A stretch of DNA of 64,000 nt from DAOTTY01 sp964451095. GTDB taxonomy: Bacteria; Chloroflexota; Anaerolineae; Aggregatilineales; Phototrophicaceae. The translations under genes were made by a program, and so were the position numbers. Positions 26,854-35,692 of the stretch are shown here, piece after piece. Location: NCBI GenBank assembly GCA_964451095.1, contig CAYVGI010000006.1:1-64000 (forward strand). Reading direction: 5' to 3'. The notes beneath the pieces are model-generated. The model searched no databases. It had not been told where the DNA came from and saw only the letters and a program-made list of their open reading frames with translations. How positions within the stretch are numbered: the first letter of the stretch is position 1; every line of letters starts with the position of its first letter.

Positions 26854-29800
26854 ATGGTTCAACAGCACGCGGAACAGCAAAACGCGCTCCATCAGTTGGG
26901 TTACAAAATCTTCCTGGATCGCTACGCGCTGAAGGACATGAAACGCGACACGCTGCAAGTGGGCGATACCGTTATCGTCGTGGTCAACAGCGACACTGGA
27001 CAGCGCGAGGTTGGTAGGGTCACGGCACTCAATTTGCCGGAAGTGACAATCGAACTGCTGGACGGCGAAGTCGTCAAGCGCGACCTGGAACACGTCGATA
27101 AGCCGCTGGAAACCCAACCTGAGCAGATGATGGAGCGCGTGGCACGGGGTGTCGCCAGCGTGGAAACCACCCCCGACCTGCAAGACGCATGGCAAAAGCG
27201 GTTCCGCTGGCTGTTAGACGGCTGGAAGTTCGTGCCTGGCGGGCGCATCCTCACCGCCGCAGGTACTAATCAAGACCTTACATTCTATAATTGCTATGTT
27301 ATCCCGGCGCCTACAGATTCCCGAGAAGGTATTATTAAAACACTCGGTCAGATGACTGAGATTATGTCTCGTGGCGGCGGTGTGGGCATTAACATTTCCA
27401 CGCTGCGCCCGCGCCACGCCTACGTCAAGGGCGTCAATGGTCGGTCTAGCGGGTCGGTGAGTTGGGGGGCGCTGTACAGCTTCGTCACTGGACTAATAGA
27501 ACAGGGCGGCTGCTTTAGCCCCGATGCACGCATTGCGACTGACCGGGGGCTGGTTCGGGCAGAGGAACTTGCTGACCTCATTGACGCGGGTGATGACGTA
27601 CAAGCGCAAACGCACAAGGGGCTACGCCCCATTACAGCCCGCTTCCGCAACGGCGTTAAGCCGCTTTATCGCGTTACCACCAGGCGCGGCTACAGCGTAG
27701 ACATCACCGAAGATCACAAAGTTGCCGTGCTTAGCGACGGCAAGATTGCAACAATGGCGTTGAAGTACCTGCAACCCGGCGATGAAATCCTGGTGCTGAT
27801 GGGGCAGCCGGTCGGTGGTATGCCCATTGCCCTTTCCCCGGTGGACTACGAGCGCTCCGTAATGAGTACAACATTGAATACGGACGTCACGCTGCCACAA
27901 GTGCTCGATGAAGACCTCGCCTACTGGTTGGGCTATGCCCACGGTGACGGCTATGTGCACATCGGCAAAAAGGTCAACTGGCAGGCACCCAAGGCGATTA
28001 AGCTGGCGACCGCAGATGGCTATCCAGCAATTCGAGAGCGCCTGGTCAGGATTACTCGTGACCTGTTTAACATTGAACCCTCACTAGAAACGGGTGATGG
28101 TGCAGTAACCAATGTTGCGATTCACTCGCGCCTGCTCATTGAATGGCTTAGCCAGAACGACATCCTGAAGGCGAAATCCGATGCAGTGCGCGTGCCGGAG
28201 AAAATTTTCCGGTCACCAGCGGCGGTGCAGTTCGCATTCATTGCGGGCTACTTCGACGCGGACGGCTGCGACCGTGGACGCAAGGGCGGGTATGGGTTCG
28301 ACAGCATCAGCCGAGAAATGCTGGAAGACGTTCAGCAGCTCCTGGCGGCAAACGGCATTATCGCCAGCATCTCCACACAAATGCGCAGCGGTAACTGGCA
28401 AAACATTCACCGGCTGAGCGTCACGGGGGGTTCGTTTAAGCGCCGCTTTGCACAGCACATCCCAGCGCAGAAGGTAGGCAAACTGACCAGCGCCAAGCGC
28501 GACATGTACCTGACCTACCCGGTTGCTGTGTGGGAAGGTCTTGGCGCGCGGTCGAAGTACCGTCAGCGCATTCACGATGGTGTTTCAGAGCGGATCTCCT
28601 ACGGGCAACTACAGCGCATTCGCGAGCGCCTCGTTGCAGATGAGCAACACCACACTGCGGAGCAAATTGACGACATTTGCAGCACCCTACCAGACGTAAT
28701 CGCATCCATCACGCCACTCGGTGAGCGCGAGGTTTACGATTTCGAGGTGGAAGACGTGCACCTGCTCAGCGGGAACGGTATTTACACGTCGAATTCGCGT
28801 CGCGGGGCGCTCATGCTCATCCTGAATGACTGGCACCCAGACGTTTTCGACTTTATTAACTCCAAGCGGGAAGCGGGCAAAATCACCAACGCGAACATCA
28901 GTGTGGGCGTGAGCGACAAGCTGATGGAAGCGGTGAAGGCAGATGGCGACTGGGACTTGATGTTCCCGGACACATCCGACCCGGACTACGACGACCTGTG
29001 GGACGGCGACCTGGAAACGTGGACCGCCGCCGGGCGCAGCGTCATCCGTTACAAGACGATCAAGGCGCGGGAACTGTGGCACGCGATTATCGAGAGCGCA
29101 TGGGCAAGCGCAGAGCCGGGCGTGTGGTTCCGGGAGCGCAGCAACAAGATGGCGAATAGCTGGTACTTTAACCCGCTGATTGCCACGAACCCGTGTGTAA
29201 CGGGGGACACGCGCATCTACACCAACAAAGGCATGATCCCGGCGGAAGAACTCTTCAACGACGAAACCGAGTTTGAGGCGGTTATTGACGGGCGCTTCGG
29301 GCTAGAAAACGCAACCACCCCCGCCACCCGTGTGTTCATGACCGGGCACAAGCCCGTTTTCCGCCTGCAAACCGAAGAGGGCTACACCATCCGGGCGACC
29401 GCCGACCACCGCTTTATGACGCCGCGCGGTTGGGTGGAACTGCAAGACCTGCAACCGGGTGACAAAGTACACATTCTCAACCGCAAGGGCGGCTTCGGCA
29501 CCGAAGGCTCACTGGAAATGGGGCGCGTGCTGGGCTGGCTGGTGGGTGATGGCACCATCAAGGCAGACCGCGCTGTGCTGTCCTTCTTCGGTGAGGAAAA
29601 GCGGGAACTGGCACCCGTCTTCGCGCAGTACGTCAACGAATTGGTCGAACCGCTAACGGAGTACGCACGCAGCTACACAGGCGGCGTTGTGGATGTGGGC
29701 GACCGCGATGAAGCACGGGTTCAGTCAGAGCGGTTACGCACGCTCGTAGCAGATTTTGGCTTGGTGGAGAACAAACACCAGGTGCCAGAAGTGGTGTTCC

Positions 29801-31779
29801 GGGGCACAGAAGACATGCAGCGCGGCTTTTTGCAGGCGTTGTTCACGGCAGATGGCAGTGTGCAACAAACAACCAGTAACGCCACAGTCGTTCGTTTGGC
29901 GTCCAGCACATTGCCCTTGCTCAAGCAGGTGCAGCAGGTGTTGGGCAACTTTGGTATTGCAAGCCGCATATTCCAAAACTGCGGTGAGGCACAAAAGCAA
30001 GAGATGCCAGACGGCAAAGGTGGTTACAAGCCGTATCCAACCACAGCGCATCATGAATTGCACATTTCCAAATCAAATATCCTGACGTTCCGCGATGAAA
30101 TTGGCTTCCTTTTGGAATACAAAAACACATCCCTGGCAGAACAGATTGCTGATGATCCGCAGGGACCCCAGCGTGAGGTCTTTGTTGCAAAGGTTGCGAG
30201 CATCACCGAGGATGGTGAAGAAAATGTGTACGACATCACCGAGCCGATTACGCACAGCATGATTGTTAATGGTTTGGTTACGCACCAATGCGGAGAGCAA
30301 CCACTTTCTGGCTTCTCCGTCTGTAACCTTGGCGCTGTTAACCTGTCCAAGTTCTATGATGCACGCTCAAACGATGTGAACTGGGATGAACTGCGCCAAA
30401 CCGTTCACTATGCCACGCGCTTCCTGGATAACGTCATTGATGTGACGCCCTACTTCTTCGAGGAGAACCGCGACGTGCAACTGGGCGAGCGCCGCGTGGG
30501 GCTGGGCACCATGGGCATCGCAGAGCTAATGGTCAAGCTGGGCATCCGCTACGGCAGCGAGGACAGCGTGCAGTTCATCGACAAGCTGTACGGCTTCATC
30601 ACCCGCGAGGCGTACCGCACATCTGCGCACCTAGCACAGGAAAAGGGCACGTTCCCGCACTTTGAGGCGGAAAAATTCCTGGAAAGCGGCTTTATGCAGC
30701 AGATGGACACGGACATCCGCGAGCTTGTGTCGCAGAACGGAATTAGAAACGTGACACTATTAACACAAGCACCTACGGGTACCACAGGAACGATGGTGAA
30801 CACATCTACGGGCATCGAGCCCTTCTTTAGCTGGGTGTACTATCGCAAGAGCCGCCTCGGTTTGCACGAGGAGCAGGTGCCGCTGGTGAAGGAGTACTAC
30901 GCGCAGAACCCCGGCGCGACCGACCTGCCGGACTACTTCGTGACTGCGATGGACTTGGCACCCAAGGAGCATGTGCGGGTGCAGGGCGCGTTCCAGCGCT
31001 GGATCGACTCTGCGATTTCCAAGACGTGTAATGTGCCCAACGAGTACACCGTGGAGCAGGTGGCGGAACTGTACGAGTACATGTACGACCTCGGCTGCAA
31101 GGGCGGCACCATCTACCGGGATGGTAGCCGCGATGAGCAGGTGCTGATGCTGAAGAACGACTACGATGAGGCAGATGCAGCGGAGGAAAAGAGCACGGGC
31201 AGCGGTCCGCGCACGATAGAGCCGAAGAAGGCACAGGTTGCTACGCCGCACCGCGTTTACCCGCGTCCCAAGCAGCTCACGGGCGTGACGGTGAAGACGC
31301 ACACACCGTTCGGCACCGCCTACATCACCATGAACAAGGATGAGTACGGCTACCCGTTCGAGGTGTTTATCACGTCGCCGGGCAAGGCGGGCAGCGACCT
31401 ACAGGCAGACGCCGAGGGACTGGGACGCATGATCTCGTTGGCGCTGCGCACCACCGCCCCACAAAATCGCAGCGACATGCTCAAGCTGTTGATCGAGCAG
31501 TTGCGCGGTATCGGCGGCACGCGCTCGGTCGGGTTCGGTCCGCAGCGTGTGACCTCACTGCCGGATGCGGTGAGCCGCGCCCTGGAGGAAACATTCTTCC
31601 CGCAGGCACAGGAGCAGCAGCTTGAACTGCCGTTGATGAACACGCCCGCAAGTGCCCCCGTCAGCACGGAAGAGGGCACACTAGCTGGCGCAGATATGTG
31701 CCCGTCCTGCGGCACGATCTCGCTTATCCGTGCAGAGGGCTGCCGCAAGTGCCTGACGTGCGGCTACAGCGAGTGCTAG
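26854..31779 (+). CDS. nrdJ: Adenosylcobalamin-dependent (class II) ribonucleotide reductase with two inteins
   Basis: This enzyme reduces ribonucleotides to deoxyribonucleotides with a thiyl radical made by adenosylcobalamin. The precursor is 1641 residues; removing inteins at 220-647 and 781-1145 leaves 848. Host features are Cys147 (FYNCYVIP), the RRGALM block, and the active-site NPCGEQPL whose Asn is 779 and whose Cys is 1146 and Glu 1148. Cys1157 is in SVCNLGAVNL, and APTGTTGTMVNTSTGIEP follows. In the spliced protein the radical Cys would be residue 353 and its redox partners 147 and 364, the 11-residue spacing seen in class II enzymes. The C-terminus has the CxxC-rich end (CPSC, CRKCLTCGYSEC) typical of this class. 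Residues about 30-85 form a small beta-rich insert near the N-terminus. No NrdB gene is present. Confidence 0.96.
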   Translation: MVQQHAEQQNALHQLGYKIFLDRYALKDMKRDTLQVGDTVIVVVNSDTGQREVGRVTALNLPEVTIELLDGEVVKRDLEHVDKPLETQPEQMMERVARGVASVETTPDLQDAWQKRFRWLLDGWKFVPGGRILTAAGTNQDLTFYNCYVIPAPTDSREGIIKTLGQMTEIMSRGGGVGINISTLRPRHAYVKGVNGRSSGSVSWGALYSFVTGLIEQGGCFSPDARIATDRGLVRAEELADLIDAGDDVQAQTHKGLRPITARFRNGVKPLYRVTTRRGYSVDITEDHKVAVLSDGKIATMALKYLQPGDEILVLMGQPVGGMPIALSPVDYERSVMSTTLNTDVTLPQVLDEDLAYWLGYAHGDGYVHIGKKVNWQAPKAIKLATADGYPAIRERLVRITRDLFNIEPSLETGDGAVTNVAIHSRLLIEWLSQNDILKAKSDAVRVPEKIFRSPAAVQFAFIAGYFDADGCDRGRKGGYGFDSISREMLEDVQQLLAANGIIASISTQMRSGNWQNIHRLSVTGGSFKRRFAQHIPAQKVGKLTSAKRDMYLTYPVAVWEGLGARSKYRQRIHDGVSERISYGQLQRIRERLVADEQHHTAEQIDDICSTLPDVIASITPLGEREVYDFEVEDVHLLSGNGIYTSNSRRGALMLILNDWHPDVFDFINSKREAGKITNANISVGVSDKLMEAVKADGDWDLMFPDTSDPDYDDLWDGDLETWTAAGRSVIRYKTIKARELWHAIIESAWASAEPGVWFRERSNKMANSWYFNPLIATNPCVTGDTRIYTNKGMIPAEELFNDETEFEAVIDGRFGLENATTPATRVFMTGHKPVFRLQTEEGYTIRATADHRFMTPRGWVELQDLQPGDKVHILNRKGGFGTEGSLEMGRVLGWLVGDGTIKADRAVLSFFGEEKRELAPVFAQYVNELVEPLTEYARSYTGGVVDVGDRDEARVQSERLRTLVADFGLVENKHQVPEVVFRGTEDMQRGFLQALFTADGSVQQTTSNATVVRLASSTLPLLKQVQQVLGNFGIASRIFQNCGEAQKQEMPDGKGGYKPYPTTAHHELHISKSNILTFRDEIGFLLEYKNTSLAEQIADDPQGPQREVFVAKVASITEDGEENVYDITEPITHSMIVNGLVTHQCGEQPLSGFSVCNLGAVNLSKFYDARSNDVNWDELRQTVHYATRFLDNVIDVTPYFFEENRDVQLGERRVGLGTMGIAELMVKLGIRYGSEDSVQFIDKLYGFITREAYRTSAHLAQEKGTFPHFEAEKFLESGFMQQMDTDIRELVSQNGIRNVTLLTQAPTGTTGTMVNTSTGIEPFFSWVYYRKSRLGLHEEQVPLVKEYYAQNPGATDLPDYFVTAMDLAPKEHVRVQGAFQRWIDSAISKTCNVPNEYTVEQVAELYEYMYDLGCKGGTIYRDGSRDEQVLMLKNDYDEADAAEEKSTGSGPRTIEPKKAQVATPHRVYPRPKQLTGVTVKTHTPFGTAYITMNKDEYGYPFEVFITSPGKAGSDLQADAEGLGRMISLALRTTAPQNRSDMLKLLIEQLRGIGGTRSVGFGPQRVTSLPDAVSRALEETFFPQAQEQQLELPLMNTPASAPVSTEEGTLAGADMCPSCGTISLIRAEGCRKCLTCGYSEC
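27511..28794 (+). mobile_element. Intein 1 in NrdJ with LAGLIDADG endonuclease
   Basis: This in-frame element of 428 residues starts at Cys220 (CFSPDARIATDRGLV, block A) after LIEQGG and ends at Asn647 before Ser-Arg-Arg-Gly. Block B has TEDH. The two dodecapeptides are LAYWLGYAHGDGY and FIAGYFDADGC, both with the acidic catalytic residue, so the endonuclease may be active. The C-terminal block ends Tyr-Thr-Ser-Asn, so the usual penultimate His is Ser. The +1 residue is Ser. Confidence 0.93.
29194..30288 (+). mobile_element. Intein 2 in NrdJ with LAGLIDADG endonuclease and C-terminal Gln
   Basis: This element of 365 residues starts at Cys781 (CVTGDTRIYTNKGMI) after ATNP and ends at Gln1145 (GLVTHQ), followed by the host CGEQPL. 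Block B has ATADH. Dodecapeptides are VLGWLVGDGTI and FLQALFTADGS. The last residue is Gln rather than Asn, a known but less common variant. The +1 Cys is the host catalytic thiyl-radical Cys. Confidence 0.95.
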
Positions 31780-31848
31780 ATCGCACATTCGTCGTTGCGT
31801 GTTGATTTGAGACATACGACGAAACGCTAAACGTCATAGGCGATTTCG

Positions 31849-31886
31849 AAAGGGGGTTGTGCAACATTTCGTTGCACTGCCCCTTT
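31849..31886 (+). terminator. Hairpin terminator after nrdJ
   Basis: AAAGGGG and GTGCAAC pair with GTTGCAC and CCCCTTT around a 5-base loop, 70 bases after the nrdJ stop. The tail TTTATTG is a weak T run. Confidence 0.6.
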
Positions 31887-32012
31887 ATTGCAAACACCCT
31901 ACAGATGCCATATGTGTACAGAAGCGCATGGTCGGCTAAGTAGCGCAGGATGGTTTCTGGCAGGGTGCTAAACAACTCATTTTGAAGATCAGGGTTCTGT
32001 ACTGTAAAACAC

Positions 32013-32038
32013 AAAAGCCAACACGACTGTTGGCTTTT
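32013..32038 (-). terminator. Terminator downstream of tRNA-Gln
   Basis: An 11-bp perfect stem (AAAAGCCAACA with TGTTGGCTTTT) has a 4-base loop and T runs on both strands. It could act in both directions. It lies 15 bases beyond the 3' end of the tRNA gene. Confidence 0.75.
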
Positions 32039-32052
32039 TGCTGTATCTGTTG

Positions 32053-32124
32053 CTGGGAGACCAGGACTCGAACCTAGACTAACGGAACCAGAATCCGCTG
32101 TTCTGCCGATTAAACTATCTCCCA
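32053..32124 (-). tRNA. tRNA-Gln (anticodon CTG)
   Basis: Read on the minus strand, the 7-bp acceptor stem is TGGGAGA with TCTCCCA and the discriminator is G. The anticodon stem encloses the loop TTCTGGT, giving CTG. The T-arm GGTTCGAGTCC is canonical. No CCA is encoded. The gene lies between nrdJ and gltX, in the same direction as gltX. Confidence 0.93.
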
Positions 32125-32160
32125 AGGGTGCCCAAATCATATAATGGGCATTTTGCCATT

Positions 32161-33681
32161 TCAAGCCTCATTTTCCGGCATCTCGGCAGCTGCCTCGCGC
32201 AGAATGTCCAGCGAGAGCTGGATGCGCCGCAGCGTTTCGTCCTTGCCCAGTGCAGCGAATGTGTCGAACAGGGGCGGCGCGATTTTTTGTGCACTGGTTG
32301 CCACACGCAGCGTGCCGAACAACTGCCCTACCTTGTAGCCGTGCTCCTTTGCGAGATCGCGCATGGGCTGTTCCATTGCTGTCGGGTCGTTGAAGTCCAT
32401 ATCCTTCAGGGTATCGTAGGCAACTTGCAGCGCCTTGTATGTGCTGGCGGCGTCCATTTTCTTCTGGATGTGCTCATCCACGGGTGCAGGCTCAAACGAA
32501 TCCTTAAACACGAAGCCAGCAATATCTGGGAAGTCGTTTAGCGTTTCGATGCGCGTCTGAATCGCCGGGACGATGATCTTGAGCTTAGCCTCGTCGATGG
32601 GCAGTTCTTCACGCTCCATGATGGGGCGCAGCATTTCGGTCAACGCTTCGGTGCTGGTCTTCTCCCGGATGTAGATGCCGTTGTACCAGCGCAGCTTATC
32701 CGCTGGGAAGGCGCTGTTTGCCTCGTTGATGCGTGTGCCGTCAAAACGCTCGATTGCCTCCTGTGCAGTGAACACCTCGCGCTCCTCGCCGAACGTCCAG
32801 CCGATGTTCGTCAGGAAGTTCATCATTGCGTCTGGCAAAAAGCCGAGTTCGGCGTAGCGGTGCACCAGCACCGGGATGATATTGCCCTTGTCGTCCTGGA
32901 GTTCGCGCTTGCTCATCTTGCCCTTGCCGTTGGGGTTTAGCAGCACGGGCAGGTGGGCAATAGCAGGCATCTCCCAGCCGAACGCCTCGTAAAGCTGCTT
33001 GTGCACGGGCGCAGACGCAATCCACTCGTTGGCACGCATGATGTGCGAGATCTGCATAAAGTGGTCGTCTACCACGTTTGCCAGGTGATACGTGGGGTAG
33101 CCATCGGACTTGAGCAGCACAAGGTCGTTGAGGGTGCTGTTATCGAACTCGATTTTGCCGCGAATCATGTCCTCGACGGCGGTTTTGCCCTCCAGCGGCA
33201 TTTTGAAGCGAATCACCTCCGGGCGACCTTCTGCCTTCAGGCGTGCACGTTCCTCGTCAGTGAGGTTGCGGTGGCGGCGGTCGTAGCCGGGCGGCTCCTT
33301 GCGGCGCTTCTTCTCTTCGTTGAGCTGCGCCAGTTCTTCCGACGTGGTGTAGTCGTAGTATGCCTTATCGTTTTCCACCAGCCACGTCGCCCACTGCTGG
33401 TACAGGTCTAGCCGCTCGGACTGGCGATAGGGCGCGAAGTCGCCGCCATCACGGGGGCTTTCGTCAATGTCCAGCCCCAGCCAGTCCAGGGCGCTGTAGA
33501 TCAGGTCTTCCGCTTCGGCGTTGTAACGGCTCTGGTCGGTGTCTTCAATGCGCAGGATAAACGCGCCGTCGTGGTGCCGTGCAAACAGCCAGTTGAAAAC
33601 CGCCGTCCGCAGCCCACCAATGTGCATCGGTCCGGTGGGGCTGGGGGCAAAGCGCACGCGCACAGGGGTTTTTTCAGTCAC
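32161..33681 (-). CDS. gltX: Glutamyl-tRNA synthetase
   Basis: GltX charges tRNA with glutamate. The 506 residues contain the HIGH-type motif MHIGG at 19-23 within FAPSPTGPMHIGGLRTA, and KMSKR at 255-259, followed by the helical anticodon-binding domain. The start is GTG 33681 with GGAG about 9 bases upstream. Whether the enzyme is discriminating or also charges tRNA-Gln cannot be told here, and the tRNA-Gln gene directly downstream makes the question interesting. The stop is about 36 bases before that tRNA. Confidence 0.95.
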   Translation of the reverse strand: MTEKTPVRVRFAPSPTGPMHIGGLRTAVFNWLFARHHDGAFILRIEDTDQSRYNAEAEDLIYSALDWLGLDIDESPRDGGDFAPYRQSERLDLYQQWATWLVENDKAYYDYTTSEELAQLNEEKKRRKEPPGYDRRHRNLTDEERARLKAEGRPEVIRFKMPLEGKTAVEDMIRGKIEFDNSTLNDLVLLKSDGYPTYHLANVVDDHFMQISHIMRANEWIASAPVHKQLYEAFGWEMPAIAHLPVLLNPNGKGKMSKRELQDDKGNIIPVLVHRYAELGFLPDAMMNFLTNIGWTFGEEREVFTAQEAIERFDGTRINEANSAFPADKLRWYNGIYIREKTSTEALTEMLRPIMEREELPIDEAKLKIIVPAIQTRIETLNDFPDIAGFVFKDSFEPAPVDEHIQKKMDAASTYKALQVAYDTLKDMDFNDPTAMEQPMRDLAKEHGYKVGQLFGTLRVATSAQKIAPPLFDTFAALGKDETLRRIQLSLDILREAAAEMPENEA

Positions 33682-33722
33682 AGGGATAATCTCCAGGGGT
33701 TTTGTGTTACCACAATAGTCAA

Positions 33723-33750
33723 AGTGTAGCGTAACGATGATGGCTCACAA
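33723..33750 (-). promoter_or_regulatory. Promoter of gltX
   Basis: On the minus strand, TTGTGA (33750-33745), 16 bases, TACACT (33728-33723), about 42 bases before the GTG. Confidence 0.5.
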
Positions 33751-33794
33751 GGGTTCATCGGGTGCTGCTCATCAAACACTAGCGTATATGGCGG

Positions 33795-34910
33795 CTATTC
33801 CAGTCGCCGTCGCCGCACGATCACGCTTTGTGCCAACCCCACCCCCGCCATGGTGCTCAGCAGCGCCGTACCACCAGAACTGATAAATGGCAGGGTCAGC
33901 CCCGTCACGGGCAGCAAGTTCAAGTTCATACCAATAGACACCATCGTCTGGAAGAAGATCATGCCTGCCACGCCATAGCAAATCATCGCACCTAGCGGGT
34001 CAATTGCCGTGCGTGCGCCGCGCAAAATCCGCGTGATAACCAGCCCAATGCCGCCCATCACCGCCATGCTGCCCACAAAACCGAACTCCTCCGCCACCTG
34101 GCTAAAGATGAAGTCTGTGTGGCGCACACGCAGGAAACGAAGCTGCCCCTGGGTGCCATTGGCGTAGCCGCGCCCGGTTAGCCCGCCGTTGCCAATGCTG
34201 ATGATCGCCTGCCGGATGTTGTAGTAGTCGTCATCGTCGGCGGCGCACGTCTGCACGGAGCAGCGCACAAATGTGGTGATGCGAGCACGTTGATAGGGTT
34301 CCATTTGCGTCCACAGCACAGGCGCCCCCACGATACCGATAGACATGCCGAGCATAATGTGCTTAATGCGCAGCCCCGCGCCCCACACCATCACCGCCCA
34401 GATGACCACAAACACAATCGTCGTGCCCAGGTCTGGCTGGACGAAGATGAGTCCAATGGGCAGCATAACGTGCGCCAGCGACTTGAGCAGCGTGGCGAGG
34501 CTGTCCATCTTCTGGTAGTTGGTTGCCAGGTAGTGCCCCAGCGTGATGATAATGATGATTTTGCCGATTTCCGACGGCTGGATGAGGATGCCCAGGTTCA
34601 GCCAGCGGCGTGCGCCTGCGTCCCCCACAACGCCAAACGGGGGGACCAGCGCCAAAAGCCCCACCATCAGCAGGTACAGCCACATGTGCAGCCCGCCCAG
34701 CAGCCGATAGTCAATGAGTGTGAGCACAAAAATGAGCACTAGCCCGATGACGGCGTAGCGAATTTGGTCTGGCACGCGGTTGATGAGCGTGGGGTCAACA
34801 GCATCTAGCGTGGCGCTGCGGATCATCAGCACACCAAATACCACCAGCAGTATGGTGGTGCCAAACAGCAGGTAGTCAAAGCGCTGCCAGATATTTCGAT
34901 TGATATTCAT
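33795..34910 (-). CDS. rodA: Rod shape-determining lipid II polymerase RodA (SEDS family)
   Basis: RodA polymerises lipid II for side-wall growth with the transpeptidase PBP2, whose gene is upstream in the same run. The protein of about 371 residues has about ten helices, the block VQPDLGTTIVF and the SEDS end motif TGLTLPFISSGGTALL. ATG 34910 (MNINRNIWQRFDYLLFG) was preferred; an in-frame TTG at 34934 is possible. A short hydrophilic loop containing CSVQTCAADDDD (about residue 220) is unusual. It is the last gene of the mreB-to-rodA run. Confidence 0.93.
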   Translation of the reverse strand: MNINRNIWQRFDYLLFGTTILLVVFGVLMIRSATLDAVDPTLINRVPDQIRYAVIGLVLIFVLTLIDYRLLGGLHMWLYLLMVGLLALVPPFGVVGDAGARRWLNLGILIQPSEIGKIIIIITLGHYLATNYQKMDSLATLLKSLAHVMLPIGLIFVQPDLGTTIVFVVIWAVMVWGAGLRIKHIMLGMSIGIVGAPVLWTQMEPYQRARITTFVRCSVQTCAADDDDYYNIRQAIISIGNGGLTGRGYANGTQGQLRFLRVRHTDFIFSQVAEEFGFVGSMAVMGGIGLVITRILRGARTAIDPLGAMICYGVAGMIFFQTMVSIGMNLNLLPVTGLTLPFISSGGTALLSTMAGVGLAQSVIVRRRRLE

Positions 34911-34988
34911 CGTGGGCACACCGTGTGTCAGCAATCAAGACAGGGCGATATTGTATTGCCCCGCGCCGAGAATGAAACCCTTGTGTGC

Positions 34989-35666
34989 CTAGTCGTCGGA
35001 TGAATCGCCTGTATCGCTGTCGTTGCTGTCGGGTGTGTTATCTGTACTGCCGGCGTTGCTGGCGTGCGACGCGGAGGGGCGGGTTTCGAAGTCCGCTTCT
35101 TCGTCTTCTTCCGCTTCTCCTGCTTCTCCTGCTTCTTCCGCTTTTTCCGTTGGCTCTGCATTAGCCTTGTCTGCTATAGGGGCAGATGTCGCCGCGTCCG
35201 GTGTTTTGCGTGCTTCCACCGCTTGCTCGCCGTCTTCTTCGTTGTCCGCGTTCACCTGCTCAGGCTCAGCGGTGGCGTGGCGAGCGGCGTCGTTTAGCGG
35301 GGTTGCCTCGGCGGGGGGTGCCGCCTCTGCCGCCGTAGATGTTGCGGATGTGCCGTCGGTGCTGCCCGGCGCGGTGGGCTTGGTTTTTTCCGTCATTTCG
35401 TTGGGCGGGCGGAAGGGAATCTCTGCCAGCAGCACGCCGTTACGCTCACGGTTTTGCAGCGCGAAGTCGACGTTATCCATATCTACATTCACATACTTAG
35501 AGATAACCTCGATGATCTCCTGCTGCATCTGCTGCATCTGGTCGGACGGGATGTTGATACGGTCTTGCACCAGCACCAGTTGCAGGCGGTCTTTTGCCAT
35601 CTTGCCGCTTTTGCCGCTCGCTTTGTCGCCCTTGCCAAACAGCCAACCAAACAAACCTGCCATCAT
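34989..35666 (-). CDS. minE: MinE with a long acidic C-terminal tail
   Basis: MinE drives pole-to-pole oscillation of MinD. The first 90 or so residues are a normal MinE: an amphipathic start (MMAGLFGWLFG), a MinD-binding helix region (AKDRLQLVLVQDR) and the dimer domain (MQQEIIEVISKYVNVD to LLAEIPF). About 135 residues then follow that are low complexity and rich in Glu, Ala, Asp, Ser and Thr, ending in a Ser/Asp run. Typical MinE is 80-100 residues, so this tail is odd. An AAGGG site supports ATG 35666 over the TTG before it. Confidence 0.85.
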   Translation of the reverse strand: MMAGLFGWLFGKGDKASGKSGKMAKDRLQLVLVQDRINIPSDQMQQMQQEIIEVISKYVNVDMDNVDFALQNRERNGVLLAEIPFRPPNEMTEKTKPTAPGSTDGTSATSTAAEAAPPAEATPLNDAARHATAEPEQVNADNEEDGEQAVEARKTPDAATSAPIADKANAEPTEKAEEAGEAGEAEEDEEADFETRPSASHASNAGSTDNTPDSNDSDTGDSSDD

Positions 35667-35692
35667 CAATCCCTTTCACACCTGCACACCAA

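Noticed and set aside
27511..30288. The inserts in nrdJ as group I introns or separate endonuclease genes.
   Set aside because: They are in frame at both ends, begin with Cys and block A, end in Asn or Gln before Ser or Cys, and carry intein block B, so they are inteins.
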